Assembly: GCA_949295065.1 (NCBI GenBank)
Contig: CASFJQ010000003.1
Coordinates: 39,689-103,688 of the forward strand
Length of the DNA stretch: 64,000 nucleotides
Direction: 5' to 3'
Source: an uncultured Parabacteroides sp.
GTDB lineage: Bacteria; Bacteroidota; Bacteroidia; Bacteroidales; Tannerellaceae
The notes under the pieces are model-generated. The model saw only the letters and a program-made list of their open reading frames with translations. It did no database searches and had not been told where the DNA came from. Shown piece after piece: positions 1-9,134 of this stretch. A program made the position numbers and the translations under genes. The first letter of the stretch is position 1; each line of letters opens with the position of its first letter.

Positions 1-3000
1 AAATCAAATTCGCCTATGAAAGCATTCTTCTGAGTAGAATTATTCTTGTATCCAAAGTTTCCGTTAAAAATAAGTCTGTTGTTGAGCAACTGGCTTGAAA
101 GAAGCATTTCCACCTCAGTATCAGTGATTCCGTCTTCACTGGCACGGATATTTGTTCCTATCTGGACTTTATCAGTTATACTGTTGAGCAAACTCGACAA
201 TTGCGATGACAAAGCCGACGAAGCAACAGCCGTGAAATCATTCGAGCCTTTTGTTCCCGTATATTCCGGAGTGTAGAACTTGTTAAGCACAAGCAAATAG
301 ACGATTTGTCGCGTCATCATATCTTCAGTGTCAACAAGGCTCTTCATCTGCCGCTCCAATTCTTCATTAGAGCCCGGTAATTCCAAATCGAATGAAATCT
401 TAGGGCTGCGCAACGAACCGTCAAGATTCAACACACAATTTACAGGAACATTTGTTCGCGGACTCTCAAGCGCCAGATTCTGATCCAAGTCACCAATGTT
501 TGCCGTAAGATTATATATCGCATTGATATTCATATTCGCCTCAAGCGGATCGCCGTTGAAGTTGATTATACTTCCTTCGCGAATCTTGAACTCCTTATGT
601 ATCAACTGCTGCAAGCTGAAATTATAGCTTCCGCTGTGAATACCCACGTTTCCATACATCCTCAGGTCAGTCTTGTCGCCATACTGTATCTGGAGGCTTC
701 CGCTGCCGTAACCTTTGATGCGGTCGCCAGCATTCGGGTCCATTATAAGCTCAATGTTAGCATCCGGAGTGATGTCGAGCAGGAAATTCATACGCATCTC
801 CGCCCCTTCGTCTTGAGGAAGAATTGGAATATCAGCAACATTGTGTACCGAATCCTTGCTCTGTGCATCAGCCTTCAGTTTCTTCCTGTCCACAAAAGTT
901 ATGAAATCATATTCGGCAGCCTTGGAACCACCCATGAAATTGAGATAGACCGACGTCTGCGGTTCACTCTTCATATTAATATCAAAATTGAGCAATTGAG
1001 CGTTACCGCCTATCCTGGCTGTACCGCTACCAAACACTGTCCCGTATATCATAGGATTATGGCGTTCTGAAGCGTCATACATCAGCATATTCTGCGCTTC
1101 GATTGCCACAGAAAAATCATAATCCCTGAAATGCTTGTGGTTGAACGTAAGGTTCACACTCGCTGAATTGTTAAACTTATCATAAACTTTCAGATTCCTT
1201 GTACGCACCGACTTCGAATCCAGGAATATTGAGTCCGAGAATGTATAATACGTATTCAGGAACTCAACACCTAAACCTCCGTCACGCACAAAAGCATTTC
1301 CCTCCACATTAAGCTCCTGAAAAGGTCCGTAAAGGCGCACGCTACCGGAGCCGAAACCTTTTATGCCCTGCACCACCTTTTCGACAAACGGATGCAGGAA
1401 TGCGATATTGATATCATTCGCGTCAAAGTTGAGAGACAAGCCAGGAGGCCGCTTCTCGCTTTTTACCGGATAAACATATCCATATACGTCAGTCCACGTA
1501 GAATCATCCTTGAATATGGAACCTTGCATCAATATACCCTTCTCCGAGTCATCCCATTCGCTGAAAAGGTCCAGTTTTCCCAAAGGCACCTTATTAAACG
1601 AGAAATCTCTCACAATCAAATCCGTATTCAATATACGGCTTCCATATAAGTCGTTGAAGTTGAATTTCCCGGTTGCTTTTCCGGCAAACTGAAGCACAGG
1701 AATGTTCAGAATATCGAATATATTGCTGAGCTCAATATCATTCAGCTCAAGAATAAGCGTGTCTTCAGGCAAAGGAGAAACAAAACCATTTATCTTAGCA
1801 TACTGCCTGCCGTGATATACATAAATATCCTTCACTTCAACACGTTTGTCTTTCAAGGAAATAAAAGCCGGAGAAATATTCCATACCGAATCGTTGAGAA
1901 TCATCCGAGTAGGATTAAGCTTTATTTCTGTCAGCAAGGATTTCTTCTTTTCTTCCTGATTTTCGGTAAAAGCAGCTGAAGCCGAAAGCTCTGCCTTGAA
2001 TGTCTTTTCCTTGTTATTGGCCCAGTTCACCACTGTGTTTAGCATATTGTCTTTCGCATCCAGCTTAAGATCCAGATAATTCTTGCGTCCTTTCTCGTTA
2101 TAGCTGGTAGCCCTTAATTCCAATTCAATTTTATCAGCAAGATTGTCGCAATCAACATAGCCGGATTGAAAAGTAGTCTTTCCTACCTTCAGATGCGGCA
2201 AGAAAGCCTCAAGCCTGAAACGGTTATACTGATTATTATACAAACCCGTAATCCGTCCCGGAGAAAGAATGGTGAAAGGAAGCTTCAAGGTGTTCGACAA
2301 ATCTTCCGTATTCTGCACAGTGAGGAGCAGAGAGAAATTGTTCTCACCTATTCTGATGTTTTTACGCGGTGAATCAATCAAAGCCGGAAGATAATCATGG
2401 AAAGTTTTCATAAAACTCGGATATATCGTCTTGAACGAATACGCGCCCGTAACCTCTCCATGCAGCAAATCAGATTCAATCAACAGTTTTCTGTCCAAAG
2501 AATGACCGGAAGCCGCAATCTTGAACTGTTTCAAAAAGAAATTGCTTGGTTTTGTGTTGAAAGCAATGCTGTCAACTATGATATTTCCTTCTATATTATC
2601 GATATTGTTTCCGGAAAAATCCGCATTAAGCGAAAAACTTATATCCGGCTCCTCATATTTCCGCGTAAGATTCAGCCTGTCCGGACGAAAATTCCTGACA
2701 TCAGCCATAAAATTGAACACAGAGCTCTGTCCCTGGTTCTGGAAGAAACCGTCGGCATGCAAATAAGCGTTCGGGTCGTCAATCAAAAGAGAACCGTCAA
2801 ACGTGTTCCTGCGGAAACGCCCGTTGACAGTTATATTCTCATATTTGTATCCCTTGAAATCGAATTCATTCACCGTCGATTCTATTTTACCGGCAAAATG
2901 TCCGCCCTCCGGACGTGCAGCATCAATGGAAATATTCATCTTCAGCTTTCCAAAAGGATTTCCTTCAGGAAACAGATTCACAAAATCAAGACTCGAAGTG

Positions 3001-4292
3001 GAAATATCACCTTTCAGAAATGCCGCAATATGCTTTTCCTCGTTCTTGCCGAACACCAAATCTGTCCGAATGCTACCCACCGAAGTAGATAGCTTGCCAT
3101 AAGCCACAAGATTATCAAAAAATCCTGATATCTCGCCGGTAAAATCTATCGTGCCCATCCGGGCAACAGGTGCAGGAAGATTGACAGGAGATTTACTGAA
3201 ACCATTTATAAGCCAGTTCAGTCCCGAAGATGTGATGGACATATTATCGACCCTGCCGAACAAATAAGCCTCGGAAGGATGGCTTATTCCTTTCAGCTCC
3301 ATCTTACCGGACAGATTCAGCTGCTGGTTATAGTTGGCAGTAAGATTTTGAAGGTAAATATTGTTGATCGAACCTGACGCACTCGCCGAAATAGATATTG
3401 TGTCCGAAAAATTCTTCAAGGCAGGGACAAATGCGGAAATATCTTTCAGACTGATTTGCGACGGAGCAATAAGCAACCGCATCGGCGAATCAAGCAAATT
3501 CCTGCGGAACATTGAATCGACAGGCGGCAGCTTTATATGCGCTTGTATGATTTCCAGATTAGTCTGCGGCAGTTCCAAATGGAAATCCGTAACATATGCA
3601 CTGTCGCGGTTTGCCACAACACCGACAGTAAGCTTATTCAGCGAAAACCCCGAAGCCTCATCCAAGCTCAATTTCTTGACCTGTGCATTAAGGCTGTCCT
3701 TATTGAATGCACGGAGCGATATCTTAGCACTCACATTACGGACATCTATATGTTTCGGATTGAATTTCCCTGGTGAAAGAGGCGCATCCTCAATATCAAA
3801 AGAAAAAGAACCTTTCCTCACAATAACAGTGTTGAACCGCAAGTCAATATCAGAATCCTTCCTGACCGAATCTTTTCTTGCAAAAGCATCTATCACGAAC
3901 TGGAGATTAAGCGGCTCCCCCGAAGTTTTCTTCGACAAACGGACTGTCGGGCTGAAAAGACGCACTGTGGTAAAAACCAGCTTCCCTTCCAGCAAAGGCA
4001 ACATTTCCATTCCGGCAGACACATGAATAGCACGGAACAACTCTCTTCCCTGCTGGTCTTCCAGATATAGCTGCTCAAGAACAACACGGTTAGGCCATTC
4101 AATATCTACTCTGCCTATCTTCACAGGCACACCCAGAAGTTCTGTAAGTTCTTTAGTGGCAGTTTCCGAAATCTTGTTTTGAACATACGGAATACTGGCC
4201 AGAACTGAAGGCAGAACATACAGAAAACCAACTAGAATCAGTAGTAAAACGGTTATGTATTTTAATCCTCTGATATCGGTACTTATAATTAT
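1..4292 (-). CDS. TamB-like translocation/assembly module protein (AsmA/DUF490 family), 3' end outside window
   Basis: The reading frame is open for about 1430 codons from 4292 down to base 1, with no internal stop when every codon is checked. It begins with one hydrophobic segment (residues about 11-32, YITVLLLILVGFLYVLPSVL) that would anchor it in the inner membrane. A long beta-rich, low-complexity body follows. The last visible residues (LLNNRLIFNGNFGYKNN...) match the conserved C-terminal part of the TamB domain, so only roughly the last 100 residues lie outside. TamB proteins span the periplasm and are linked to outer-membrane protein insertion and phospholipid transport. The gene is divergent from tsaD. 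The start is odd: after the in-frame stop at 4293-4295 there is no ATG, GTG or TTG before the membrane segment. A -7-like box (TATTTTTG on this strand) lies at 4300-4307. Family call is firm; the 5' end is uncertain. Confidence 0.85.
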   Translation of the reverse strand, partial: MIISTDIRGLKYITVLLLILVGFLYVLPSVLASIPYVQNKISETATKELTELLGVPVKIGRVDIEWPNRVVLEQLYLEDQQGRELFRAIHVSAGMEMLPLLEGKLVFTTVRLFSPTVRLSKKTSGEPLNLQFVIDAFARKDSVRKDSDIDLRFNTVIVRKGSFSFDIEDAPLSPGKFNPKHIDVRNVSAKISLRAFNKDSLNAQVKKLSLDEASGFSLNKLTVGVVANRDSAYVTDFHLELPQTNLEIIQAHIKLPPVDSMFRRNLLDSPMRLLIAPSQISLKDISAFVPALKNFSDTISISASASGSINNIYLQNLTANYNQQLNLSGKMELKGISHPSEAYLFGRVDNMSITSSGLNWLINGFSKSPVNLPAPVARMGTIDFTGEISGFFDNLVAYGKLSTSVGSIRTDLVFGKNEEKHIAAFLKGDISTSSLDFVNLFPEGNPFGKLKMNISIDAARPEGGHFAGKIESTVNEFDFKGYKYENITVNGRFRRNTFDGSLLIDDPNAYLHADGFFQNQGQSSVFNFMADVRNFRPDRLNLTRKYEEPDISFSLNADFSGNNIDNIEGNIIVDSIAFNTKPSNFFLKQFKIAASGHSLDRKLLIESDLLHGEVTGAYSFKTIYPSFMKTFHDYLPALIDSPRKNIRIGENNFSLLLTVQNTEDLSNTLKLPFTILSPGRITGLYNNQYNRFRLEAFLPHLKVGKTTFQSGYVDCDNLADKIELELRATSYNEKGRKNYLDLKLDAKDNMLNTVVNWANNKEKTFKAELSASAAFTENQEEKKKSLLTEIKLNPTRMILNDSVWNISPAFISLKDKRVEVKDIYVYHGRQYAKINGFVSPLPEDTLILELNDIELSNIFDILNIPVLQFAGKATGKFNFNDLYGSRILNTDLIVRDFSFNKVPLGKLDLFSEWDDSEKGILMQGSIFKDDSTWTDVYGYVYPVKSEKRPPGLSLNFDANDINIAFLHPFVEKVVQGIKGFGSGSVRLYGPFQELNVEGNAFVRDGGLGVEFLNTYYTFSDSIFLDSKSVRTRNLKVYDKFNNSASVNLTFNHKHFRDYDFSVAIEAQNMLMYDASERHNPMIYGTVFGSGTARIGGNAQLLNFDINMKSEPQTSVYLNFMGGSKAAEYDFITFVDRKKLKADAQSKDSVHNVADIPILPQDEGAEMRMNFLLDITPDANIELIMDPNAGDRIKGYGSGSLQIQYGDKTDLRMYGNVGIHSGSYNFSLQQLIHKEFKIREGSIINFNGDPLEANMNINAIYNLTANIGDLDQNLALESPRTNVPVNCVLNLDGSLRSPKISFDLELPGSNEELERQMKSLVDTEDMMTRQIVYLLVLNKFYTPEYTGTKGSNDFTAVASSALSSQLSSLLNSITDKVQIGTNIRASEDGITDTEVEMLLSSQLLNNRLIFNGNFGYKNNSTQKNAFIGEFD

Positions 4293-4363
4293 TTAAGCAC
4301 AAAAATAGAATTTTATCGCGATAGATTTTGTTATTTTGCACAAAAAAGTAAACCGAATTTATT

Positions 4364-5383
4364 ATGAGTATAACAATATTAGGCATAGAATCATCATGCG
4401 ATGATACATCTTCATCTGTTATCCGCGATGGAGTTATGCTGTCAAATGTGATTGCAAGCCAGGCTGTTCACGAGGCTTATGGCGGTGTCGTTCCGGAACT
4501 TGCCTCACGTGCCCACCAGCAGAACATAATCCCAGTAGTGTCCGAAGCCATCAAGCGCGCAGGAATCTACAAGTCCGAGATTGACGCTATTGCTTTCACA
4601 CGCGGACCGGGTCTGATGGGTTCGCTCCTTGTCGGCACATCATTTGCCAAAGGTTTGTCGGCATCACTCAATATCCCGATGATTGAAATCAATCACTTGC
4701 AAGCTCATGTGCTTGCCCACTTCATAAAGGAAACTCCGGAAGACGACCATGCTCCTTCCTTCCCTTTCCTTTGTCTTTTGGTTTCAGGAGGAAATTCACA
4801 GATTATTAAAGTCAATGCATACAATGATATGGAGGTTATCGGACAGACCATCGACGACGCTGCCGGCGAAGCCTTCGACAAATGTGCAAAAGTGATGGGA
4901 CTCGGCTATCCCGGCGGACCAATTGTAAACCGCCTTGCCAACGAGGGAAATCCTAAAGCATTCTCGTTCAGCAAACCTCATATCCCGGGATACGACTACA
5001 GCTTCAGCGGACTGAAAACTTCATTCCTCTACACTCTGCGCGATGCCCTCAAGGAAGACCCAGATTTCATCGAAAAGAACAAGCAGGACTTATGCGCTTC
5101 GCTGCAAGCAACAGTAATCGACATTTTGATGAACAAATTGCGCAAGGCTTCTAAAGACCTTGGCATAAAGGAAGTTGCCGTTGCCGGCGGTGTTTCAGCA
5201 AACTCAGGATTGAGGGATGCGTTCCTTGACCATGCAAAGAGATATGGCTGGAAAGTTCATATCCCTAAGTTCTCATTCACAACAGACAATGCAGCAATGG
5301 TGGCAATCACCGGCTACTACAAGTATCAGGACAAAGATTTCTGCCCGATGGATGCTGCACCATTCTCAAGAGTTCAGATATAA
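4364..5383 (+). CDS. tsaD: tRNA N6-adenosine threonylcarbamoyltransferase TsaD
   Basis: A 339-residue ASKHA-fold enzyme that, with TsaB and TsaE, transfers the threonylcarbamoyl group from TC-AMP to A37 of tRNAs reading ANN codons. It shows the family N-terminus (ILGIESSCDDT), the VPELASRAH motif, the metal-binding pair H111 and H115 in INHLQAH, and the late metal/nucleotide aspartate (about D308) in TTDNAAMVA. Length is normal. The stop codon overlaps the start of the next gene in TAATG (5381-5385), so the two are translationally coupled. The leader holds a near-consensus -7 box (TTATTTTG, 4331-4338) and a small palindrome TATCGCGATA (4313-4322) shared with the divergent tamB-like gene. Confidence 0.97.
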   Translation: MSITILGIESSCDDTSSSVIRDGVMLSNVIASQAVHEAYGGVVPELASRAHQQNIIPVVSEAIKRAGIYKSEIDAIAFTRGPGLMGSLLVGTSFAKGLSASLNIPMIEINHLQAHVLAHFIKETPEDDHAPSFPFLCLLVSGGNSQIIKVNAYNDMEVIGQTIDDAAGEAFDKCAKVMGLGYPGGPIVNRLANEGNPKAFSFSKPHIPGYDYSFSGLKTSFLYTLRDALKEDPDFIEKNKQDLCASLQATVIDILMNKLRKASKDLGIKEVAVAGGVSANSGLRDAFLDHAKRYGWKVHIPKFSFTTDNAAMVAITGYYKYQDKDFCPMDAAPFSRVQI

Positions 5384-5868
5384 TGAAAACAGAAGAGAAA
5401 TTGGCGGAATTGCTGCGCGAGCATAATCTTAATATGTGTTCGGCAGAAAGCTGCACCGGCGGAAGAATTGCCAACATCATCACATCAATGGCAGGAAGTT
5501 CGGAATATTTCAAAGGAAGCGTGGTGGCATATTGCAACACTGTGAAGCATAATGTCCTCGGCGTTTCGTCCGAAGATTTGGGGAAATATGGTGCCGTGAG
5601 CAAACCCGTTGTCGAGCAAATGGCAACTGGCGCCTGCCGCATTCTGGATTGCGAATGCGCTGTTGCCACTTCAGGAATTGCAGGTCCGGGCGGTGGCTCG
5701 GCCGAAAAACCTGTCGGCACTGTGTGGATAGCTGCCGCCTTCAAATCCAAAGTTGTTTCGGAATGTTTCCATTTCAAGCACGACAGAGCCGGCAATATTG
5801 AAGCTTCGGCTAACACTGCACTGCGCATGCTTTGTGAGTTGGTTTCCGGAGAGGTTGAAGGAAAATGA
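5383..5868 (+). CDS. pncC: CinA C-terminal domain protein (nicotinamide-nucleotide amidohydrolase, PncC type)
   Basis: A 161-residue protein made only of the CinA C-terminal (PncC/YgaD) domain. This domain deamidates NMN to nicotinic acid mononucleotide in the pyridine nucleotide salvage cycle. Diagnostic segments are AESCTGGRIAN near the N-terminus, GSVVAYCNTVKHNVLGV, and the central SGIAGPGGGSAEKPVGTVWIA. The N-terminal molybdopterin-binding-like domain of full CinA is absent, as in E. coli PncC. The start ATG shares one base with the tsaD stop, so the two form an operon. Cytoplasmic enzyme. The domain assignment is strong; the exact substrate is inferred from the family. Confidence 0.93.
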   Translation: MKTEEKLAELLREHNLNMCSAESCTGGRIANIITSMAGSSEYFKGSVVAYCNTVKHNVLGVSSEDLGKYGAVSKPVVEQMATGACRILDCECAVATSGIAGPGGGSAEKPVGTVWIAAAFKSKVVSECFHFKHDRAGNIEASANTALRMLCELVSGEVEGK

Positions 5869-5962
5869 CAAAATTTCTCTTTATCAAAACTTTGGATGGA
5901 GGCATTTAATTATATTGCGCTGGACAATATATTGTGTATATGACACATAAATCTCAAATATC

Positions 5963-6337
5963 TTATTCAACATTCTTCATCTGATAAGGTATTTTCAATC
6001 TCGTGAGGTAATTCGATATTTTATAGAAAGTATCGAACACTTCCGAGGTTTTCCAAACACCTTCCTTCACGCCATATTCATGACTAAAAAATTCAGGCAG
6101 AGCTTTAAGAGATGAACTGGTCACATCCATCAGCTTCTCAATCCCCGCACGCTCAATTATTATTTTCCTTAAACAGGATAATAAATTCTCCGGATTATCA
6201 TATCTCTCTAATGCTAATTCAAAAACAAGATTCCTTTCTTCATCAAAACCTACTCTCAACGCAGCCCAAGGATCAAGATCATCGTGCATATATATTATAC
6301 TTTCCTCAAGAACAAGTTGTTTATTCATAATATTCAT
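5963..6337 (-). CDS. Hypothetical protein, 124 aa
   Basis: Not recognised. A soluble, acidic, probably alpha-helical protein with no signal peptide or membrane segment. Readable features are an N-terminal acidic stretch (IIYMHDDLDPWAALRVGFDEERNLVFELALERYD) and a lysine-rich C-terminus. An alternative start three codons in (6328) is equally plausible; neither has a Shine-Dalgarno. It converges on pncC and sits alone in an AT-rich 580-bp gap before maf, which suggests an accessory or recently acquired gene. The size, acidity and isolation would suit an orphan immunity-type protein, but this is only a guess; nothing in the sequence identifies a partner. Confidence 0.6.
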   Translation of the reverse strand: MNIMNKQLVLEESIIYMHDDLDPWAALRVGFDEERNLVFELALERYDNPENLLSCLRKIIIERAGIEKLMDVTSSSLKALPEFFSHEYGVKEGVWKTSEVFDTFYKISNYLTRLKIPYQMKNVE

Positions 6338-6447
6338 TTAAGTTTTTATTTGAGTTCTAATAGATACAAATCATAGAATCTAATTTTTATACAAGCAAAA
6401 TACTATCATTTATTAAAATAAATATTGTATTATGAGAATTCTTATAT

Positions 6448-7029
6448 TTACAACTCCTTCAACTCCTTATACAACCGCTGAACCGGCAACCCCATGACAT
6501 TGTAGAAACTACCTTCTATATTTTCAACAGCAACATAGCCAATCCATTCCTGGATGCCGTAAGCTCCAGCTTTGTCGAACGGACGATATTTATCCACATA
6601 ATAAATAATTTCTTCATCGGTCAACTCAGCAAAACGTACGGAAGAAGTAACGGAGAATGTTTTCTTAAAAGATTTAGTAGTCAGACAAACTCCGGTTATT
6701 ACCTGATGTTCATGACCGGAAAGAGAACGTATCATAGCTATTGCCTCGTCACGGTCGGCAGGTTTTCCAATCACCTGATTATTGTTCCACACAATTGTAT
6801 CTGCAGTAATCAGCAAATCGTTATCTTCCAACGAATCCAGATATGCAGAAGCTTTCTGTTCGGCAAGATACGCCGGGATTTGTTGTGCCGGAAGACTTTC
6901 CGGATAAGATTCCTCAAGTCCCGGAAATACTTTTACCTGAAACTTCAAATCCAGTCCGCCCAACAATTCCTTCCTTCTTGGCGAATTTGATGCCAGTATA
7001 ATATTATATTTATCCAAATTACGCAACAT
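6448..7029 (-). CDS. maf: Maf family nucleotide pyrophosphatase (dTTP/UTP type)
   Basis: A 193-residue house-cleaning enzyme that hydrolyses non-canonical or excess nucleoside triphosphates to monophosphates and pyrophosphate. Motifs: IILASNSPRRKELL at the N-terminus, the catalytic ADTIV segment, QVIGKPADRDEA, SGHEHQVITGV and DKAGAYGIQ, all in the usual order and spacing. Length is normal. It is the last gene of a leftward group with the KdsC-like, DUF2520 and nitroreductase genes, but separated from the KdsC-like gene by a 221-bp gap containing a 22-bp repeat array, so separate transcription is possible. No clear promoter was seen directly upstream. Confidence 0.95.
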   Translation of the reverse strand: MLRNLDKYNIILASNSPRRKELLGGLDLKFQVKVFPGLEESYPESLPAQQIPAYLAEQKASAYLDSLEDNDLLITADTIVWNNNQVIGKPADRDEAIAMIRSLSGHEHQVITGVCLTTKSFKKTFSVTSSVRFAELTDEEIIYYVDKYRPFDKAGAYGIQEWIGYVAVENIEGSFYNVMGLPVQRLYKELKEL

Positions 7030-7090
7030 ATATCTTTTCTGTTATTTATCTGCAGTCAGCTGCTTGCCTTTCCATCTCAATATATATACG

Positions 7091-7178
7091 GATGAAAAAG
7101 TTTTTTCTCCCTGATGAAAATTTATTTTCTCCCTAGTGAAAAAAGTTTTTCATAGGCATGAAAAAAGTTTTCCAAAGC
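7091..7178. repeat. Four-unit palindromic array with 22-bp period
   Basis: Four consecutive 22-bp units start at 7091, 7113, 7135 and 7157. Each is a near-palindrome of the type TGAAAAAAGTTTTTCA. Units 1 and 2 share the flank TCTCCCT, while units 3 and 4 have diverged flanks. The array lies between the KdsC-like gene and maf, both leftward. It cannot encode a plausible protein and lacks the unit/spacer arrangement of CRISPR. Function unknown. Confidence 0.8.
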
Positions 7179-7250
7179 AAAAAAATTACTTGGAAATGCA
7201 ATTATCTGACTACTAATATTATATCCAAAACACTATTTTATACACTCATT

Positions 7251-7772
7251 TCACCAGCCAAAAGCCTCGCCTTGCATCCATCGTCCCTGAGCTTTCAGAG
7301 TCTGTTCGATAACGTCGCGGGCAATTCCGTCGCCACCATTTTTATGGGATATATATTTTGCAATGCTTTTTATCTCAGGTGCTGCATCGGCAGGTGCAAC
7401 AGGAAGACCGGCAAGCTGCATAACTTCATAATCAGGAATATCATCTCCGGCATACATCACTTCTTCCGGCTTGAGTCCTGTTTTATTCAGAAAATCCTGA
7501 TAATCGTTTATTTTCACAGCACTGCGCATATAAATATGCTGGACTCCCAGACGTTCGAATCGAATGCGGACTGAATCTGTGTAGCCTCCGGTTATGATTG
7601 CGACCTGATAACCCAGTTTCACAGCCAGCTGCATTGCATAACCGTCTTTTATGTTTACCGTGCGCATTGGGTCGCCATTCGGATGCAGACTGACAACGTC
7701 TCTCGAAAGAACTCCATCGACATCGAATACGAAGGCACGGATTTTAGTCAAATCATAATTAATTGTACTCAT
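7251..7772 (-). CDS. kdsC: HAD phosphatase, KdsC-like (3-deoxy-D-manno-octulosonate 8-phosphate phosphatase)
   Basis: A 173-residue C0-type HAD hydrolase. Motif I is [12 protein letters not shown], motif II is the threonine of IITGG, and motif III/IV is the segment [18 protein letters not shown]. The [14 protein letters not shown] segment and C-terminal [14 protein letters not shown] are typical of KdsC, which releases phosphate from KDO-8-P for lipid A/KDO synthesis. Its start ATG overlaps the stop of the upstream DUF2520 gene (ATGA at 7769-7772), so the two are translationally coupled. Other sugar phosphates cannot be excluded from sequence alone, but length and motifs fit KdsC well. Confidence 0.9.
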   Translation of the reverse strand: MSTINYDLTKIRAFVFDVDGVLSRDVVSLHPNGDPMRTVNIKDGYAMQLAVKLGYQVAIITGGYTDSVRIRFERLGVQHIYMRSAVKINDYQDFLNKTGLKPEEVMYAGDDIPDYEVMQLAGLPVAPADAAPEIKSIAKYISHKNGGDGIARDVIEQTLKAQGRWMQGEAFGW

Positions 7773-8536
7773 TTCGTTGATTCCTTATGTATGCTTTGGC
7801 TCAACAGACGATAAATTTCGTTCATCATCGGGTCCGAAAGCATATTCAGATGTTTGTTTATTACATTTTCGTCATATCTGACAGCAGGTCCGGTCTGCGC
7901 CTCACGCGGAGGAATCTGATGAACCTTGCTCACTGTTTCGTCAATCAATGGAAGAAGAACATCGAAAGGAATATCGGCATCATCAAGAATATTTGCTGCC
8001 AATGCATAAATATGGTTTGTGAAATTGCATGCAAAAACTGCTGCCAGATGGATATTCCTTCTTTTCTCTGAAGAAAGGACTCTTACATCGGAAGATATGC
8101 TTAAGGCAAGATTTTCCAGTATTGAAAGATTTTCTCCGTCGCAAGCCTCGATAAATACCGGGATTCTGCTGAAATCCACTATGCGCTGTTTGCTGAATGT
8201 CTGCAACGGATAGAAAACTCCATATCGTTTCGCGTAAGGCTTGAATACTTCCATCGGAACACTGCCTGCGGTGTGAACCCACAATCCGTCATTTTCCGGC
8301 ACTTGGGACAATACTTCTTCCAGACATGAATCTTTCAGCGAGAATATATATAAATCTGAACCGGGAAGAATTTGGCTTGCGTTGGTAGTGAAGTCACAAC
8401 CTAAAATCCCGGCAAGTTTCTTCGCGTTATCTTCTGTGCGGCTATATACTTGGGCAAACTCCACTTTACCGCACGATTTTAAAGCCGCGGACAAATTGGT
8501 TGCCAAATTGCCCGAGCCTACTATTGTCACTTTCAT
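7769..8536 (-). CDS. Rossmann-fold protein with DUF2520 domain
   Basis: About 255 residues from the chosen start [15 protein letters not shown] at 8536. That ATG overlaps the nitroreductase stop in ATGA (8533-8536), which is why the longer upstream start at 8599 was rejected. The N-terminal glycine-rich GSGNLAT loop is an NAD(P)-binding Rossmann motif resembling ProC and F420-dependent reductases. The C-terminal helical half is the DUF2520 dimerisation region ([15 protein letters not shown]...). The family is common in Bacteroidota and its substrate is unknown. Coupling on both sides to the nitroreductase and KdsC-like genes indicates one transcript. Confidence 0.85.
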   Translation of the reverse strand: MKVTIVGSGNLATNLSAALKSCGKVEFAQVYSRTEDNAKKLAGILGCDFTTNASQILPGSDLYIFSLKDSCLEEVLSQVPENDGLWVHTAGSVPMEVFKPYAKRYGVFYPLQTFSKQRIVDFSRIPVFIEACDGENLSILENLALSISSDVRVLSSEKRRNIHLAAVFACNFTNHIYALAANILDDADIPFDVLLPLIDETVSKVHQIPPREAQTGPAVRYDENVINKHLNMLSDPMMNEIYRLLSQSIHKESTK

Positions 8537-9096
8537 TCTTCTGATTTTGTTTCCGGAGCTTCCGGCATTGAATATTTTCCAAGATGTATCTTTTCCCACT
8601 GAAGTTTAGACTCGTCGAAAGGCTTGTTGACCTGGTCTTTATATCCAAAGCCAATGATAGATAGAACTTCGAGCTGATAAGGAATATCCAGAAGATTTCT
8701 TACATACTGAGCAGCATCAACGTCTTCGTCGTACTGACGGTTGCGAATCTGACACCAGCAGCTTCCCAATCCCAAATCTTCAGCCTGAAGCTGCATGAAT
8801 ATTGAAGCGATTGAAGTGTCTTCAATCCACACGTCGCTTTCCATTACATTTCCCAGAACGACAACTGCAAGCGCACATTTTTCCAGAAAAGCTGCGCCGT
8901 GAGGCTTGCAGGCTGCAAGTTTCTGAAGCATTTCCTTGTCTTCAACAACAACGAACTGCCAAGGATTTTTCCTTTTGGATGCCGGCGCCATCAAAGCGGC
9001 ACGCAATATTTTTTCAACTTGTGTAGGATTCAACAACTGAGAAGTAAATTTACGTGTACTTCTTCTGTCCTTTATCAATGATGCAAAATCTTTCAT
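8533..9096 (-). CDS. Nitroreductase family protein (FMN-dependent)
   Basis: A 187-residue flavoprotein of the nitroreductase fold. Evidence is the FMN-phosphate-binding RRSTRKF at residues 12-18, the APASKRKNPWQFVVVED segment, and the glycine-rich GLGSCWCQIR and IIGFGYKD stretches. It likely reduces small oxidised substrates with NAD(P)H in the cytosol; the physiological substrate is not predictable. It is the first gene of an operon with the DUF2520 and KdsC-like genes (4-bp overlaps). A TATTTTTG -7 box lies 31-38 bp upstream of the start. Confidence 0.92.
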   Translation of the reverse strand: MKDFASLIKDRRSTRKFTSQLLNPTQVEKILRAALMAPASKRKNPWQFVVVEDKEMLQKLAACKPHGAAFLEKCALAVVVLGNVMESDVWIEDTSIASIFMQLQAEDLGLGSCWCQIRNRQYDEDVDAAQYVRNLLDIPYQLEVLSIIGFGYKDQVNKPFDESKLQWEKIHLGKYSMPEAPETKSEE

Positions 9097-9126
9097 ATTT
9101 TCTTTCTAATTTTGTAGTCTGAATCA

Positions 9127-9134
9127 CAAAAATA
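9127..9134 (-). promoter_or_regulatory. Candidate -7 box of the nitroreductase operon
   Basis: Reads TATTTTTG on the minus strand, an exact match to the Bacteroidetes -7 consensus TAnnTTTG, 31 bp upstream of the nitroreductase ATG. No good TTTG is found at the expected -33 distance. Confidence 0.5.

Noticed and set aside
2397-3092. 231-aa plus-strand frame inside the tamB-like gene
   Set aside because: Antisense to a verified continuous TamB frame; no recognisable domain. The same holds for 597-1070 and 3361-4026.
4153-4386. 77-aa minus-strand frame overlapping the tsaD start
   Set aside because: Different frame from TamB over the conserved part and no family resemblance; relevant only as a possible frameshifted 5' end of the tamB-like gene.
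7091-7178. CRISPR array
   Set aside because: The 22-bp arrays are contiguous palindromic units with no unique spacers, and no cas genes are in the window.
7158-7574. 138-aa plus-strand frame
   Set aside because: Starts in the 22-bp repeat array and runs antisense to the KdsC-like gene.
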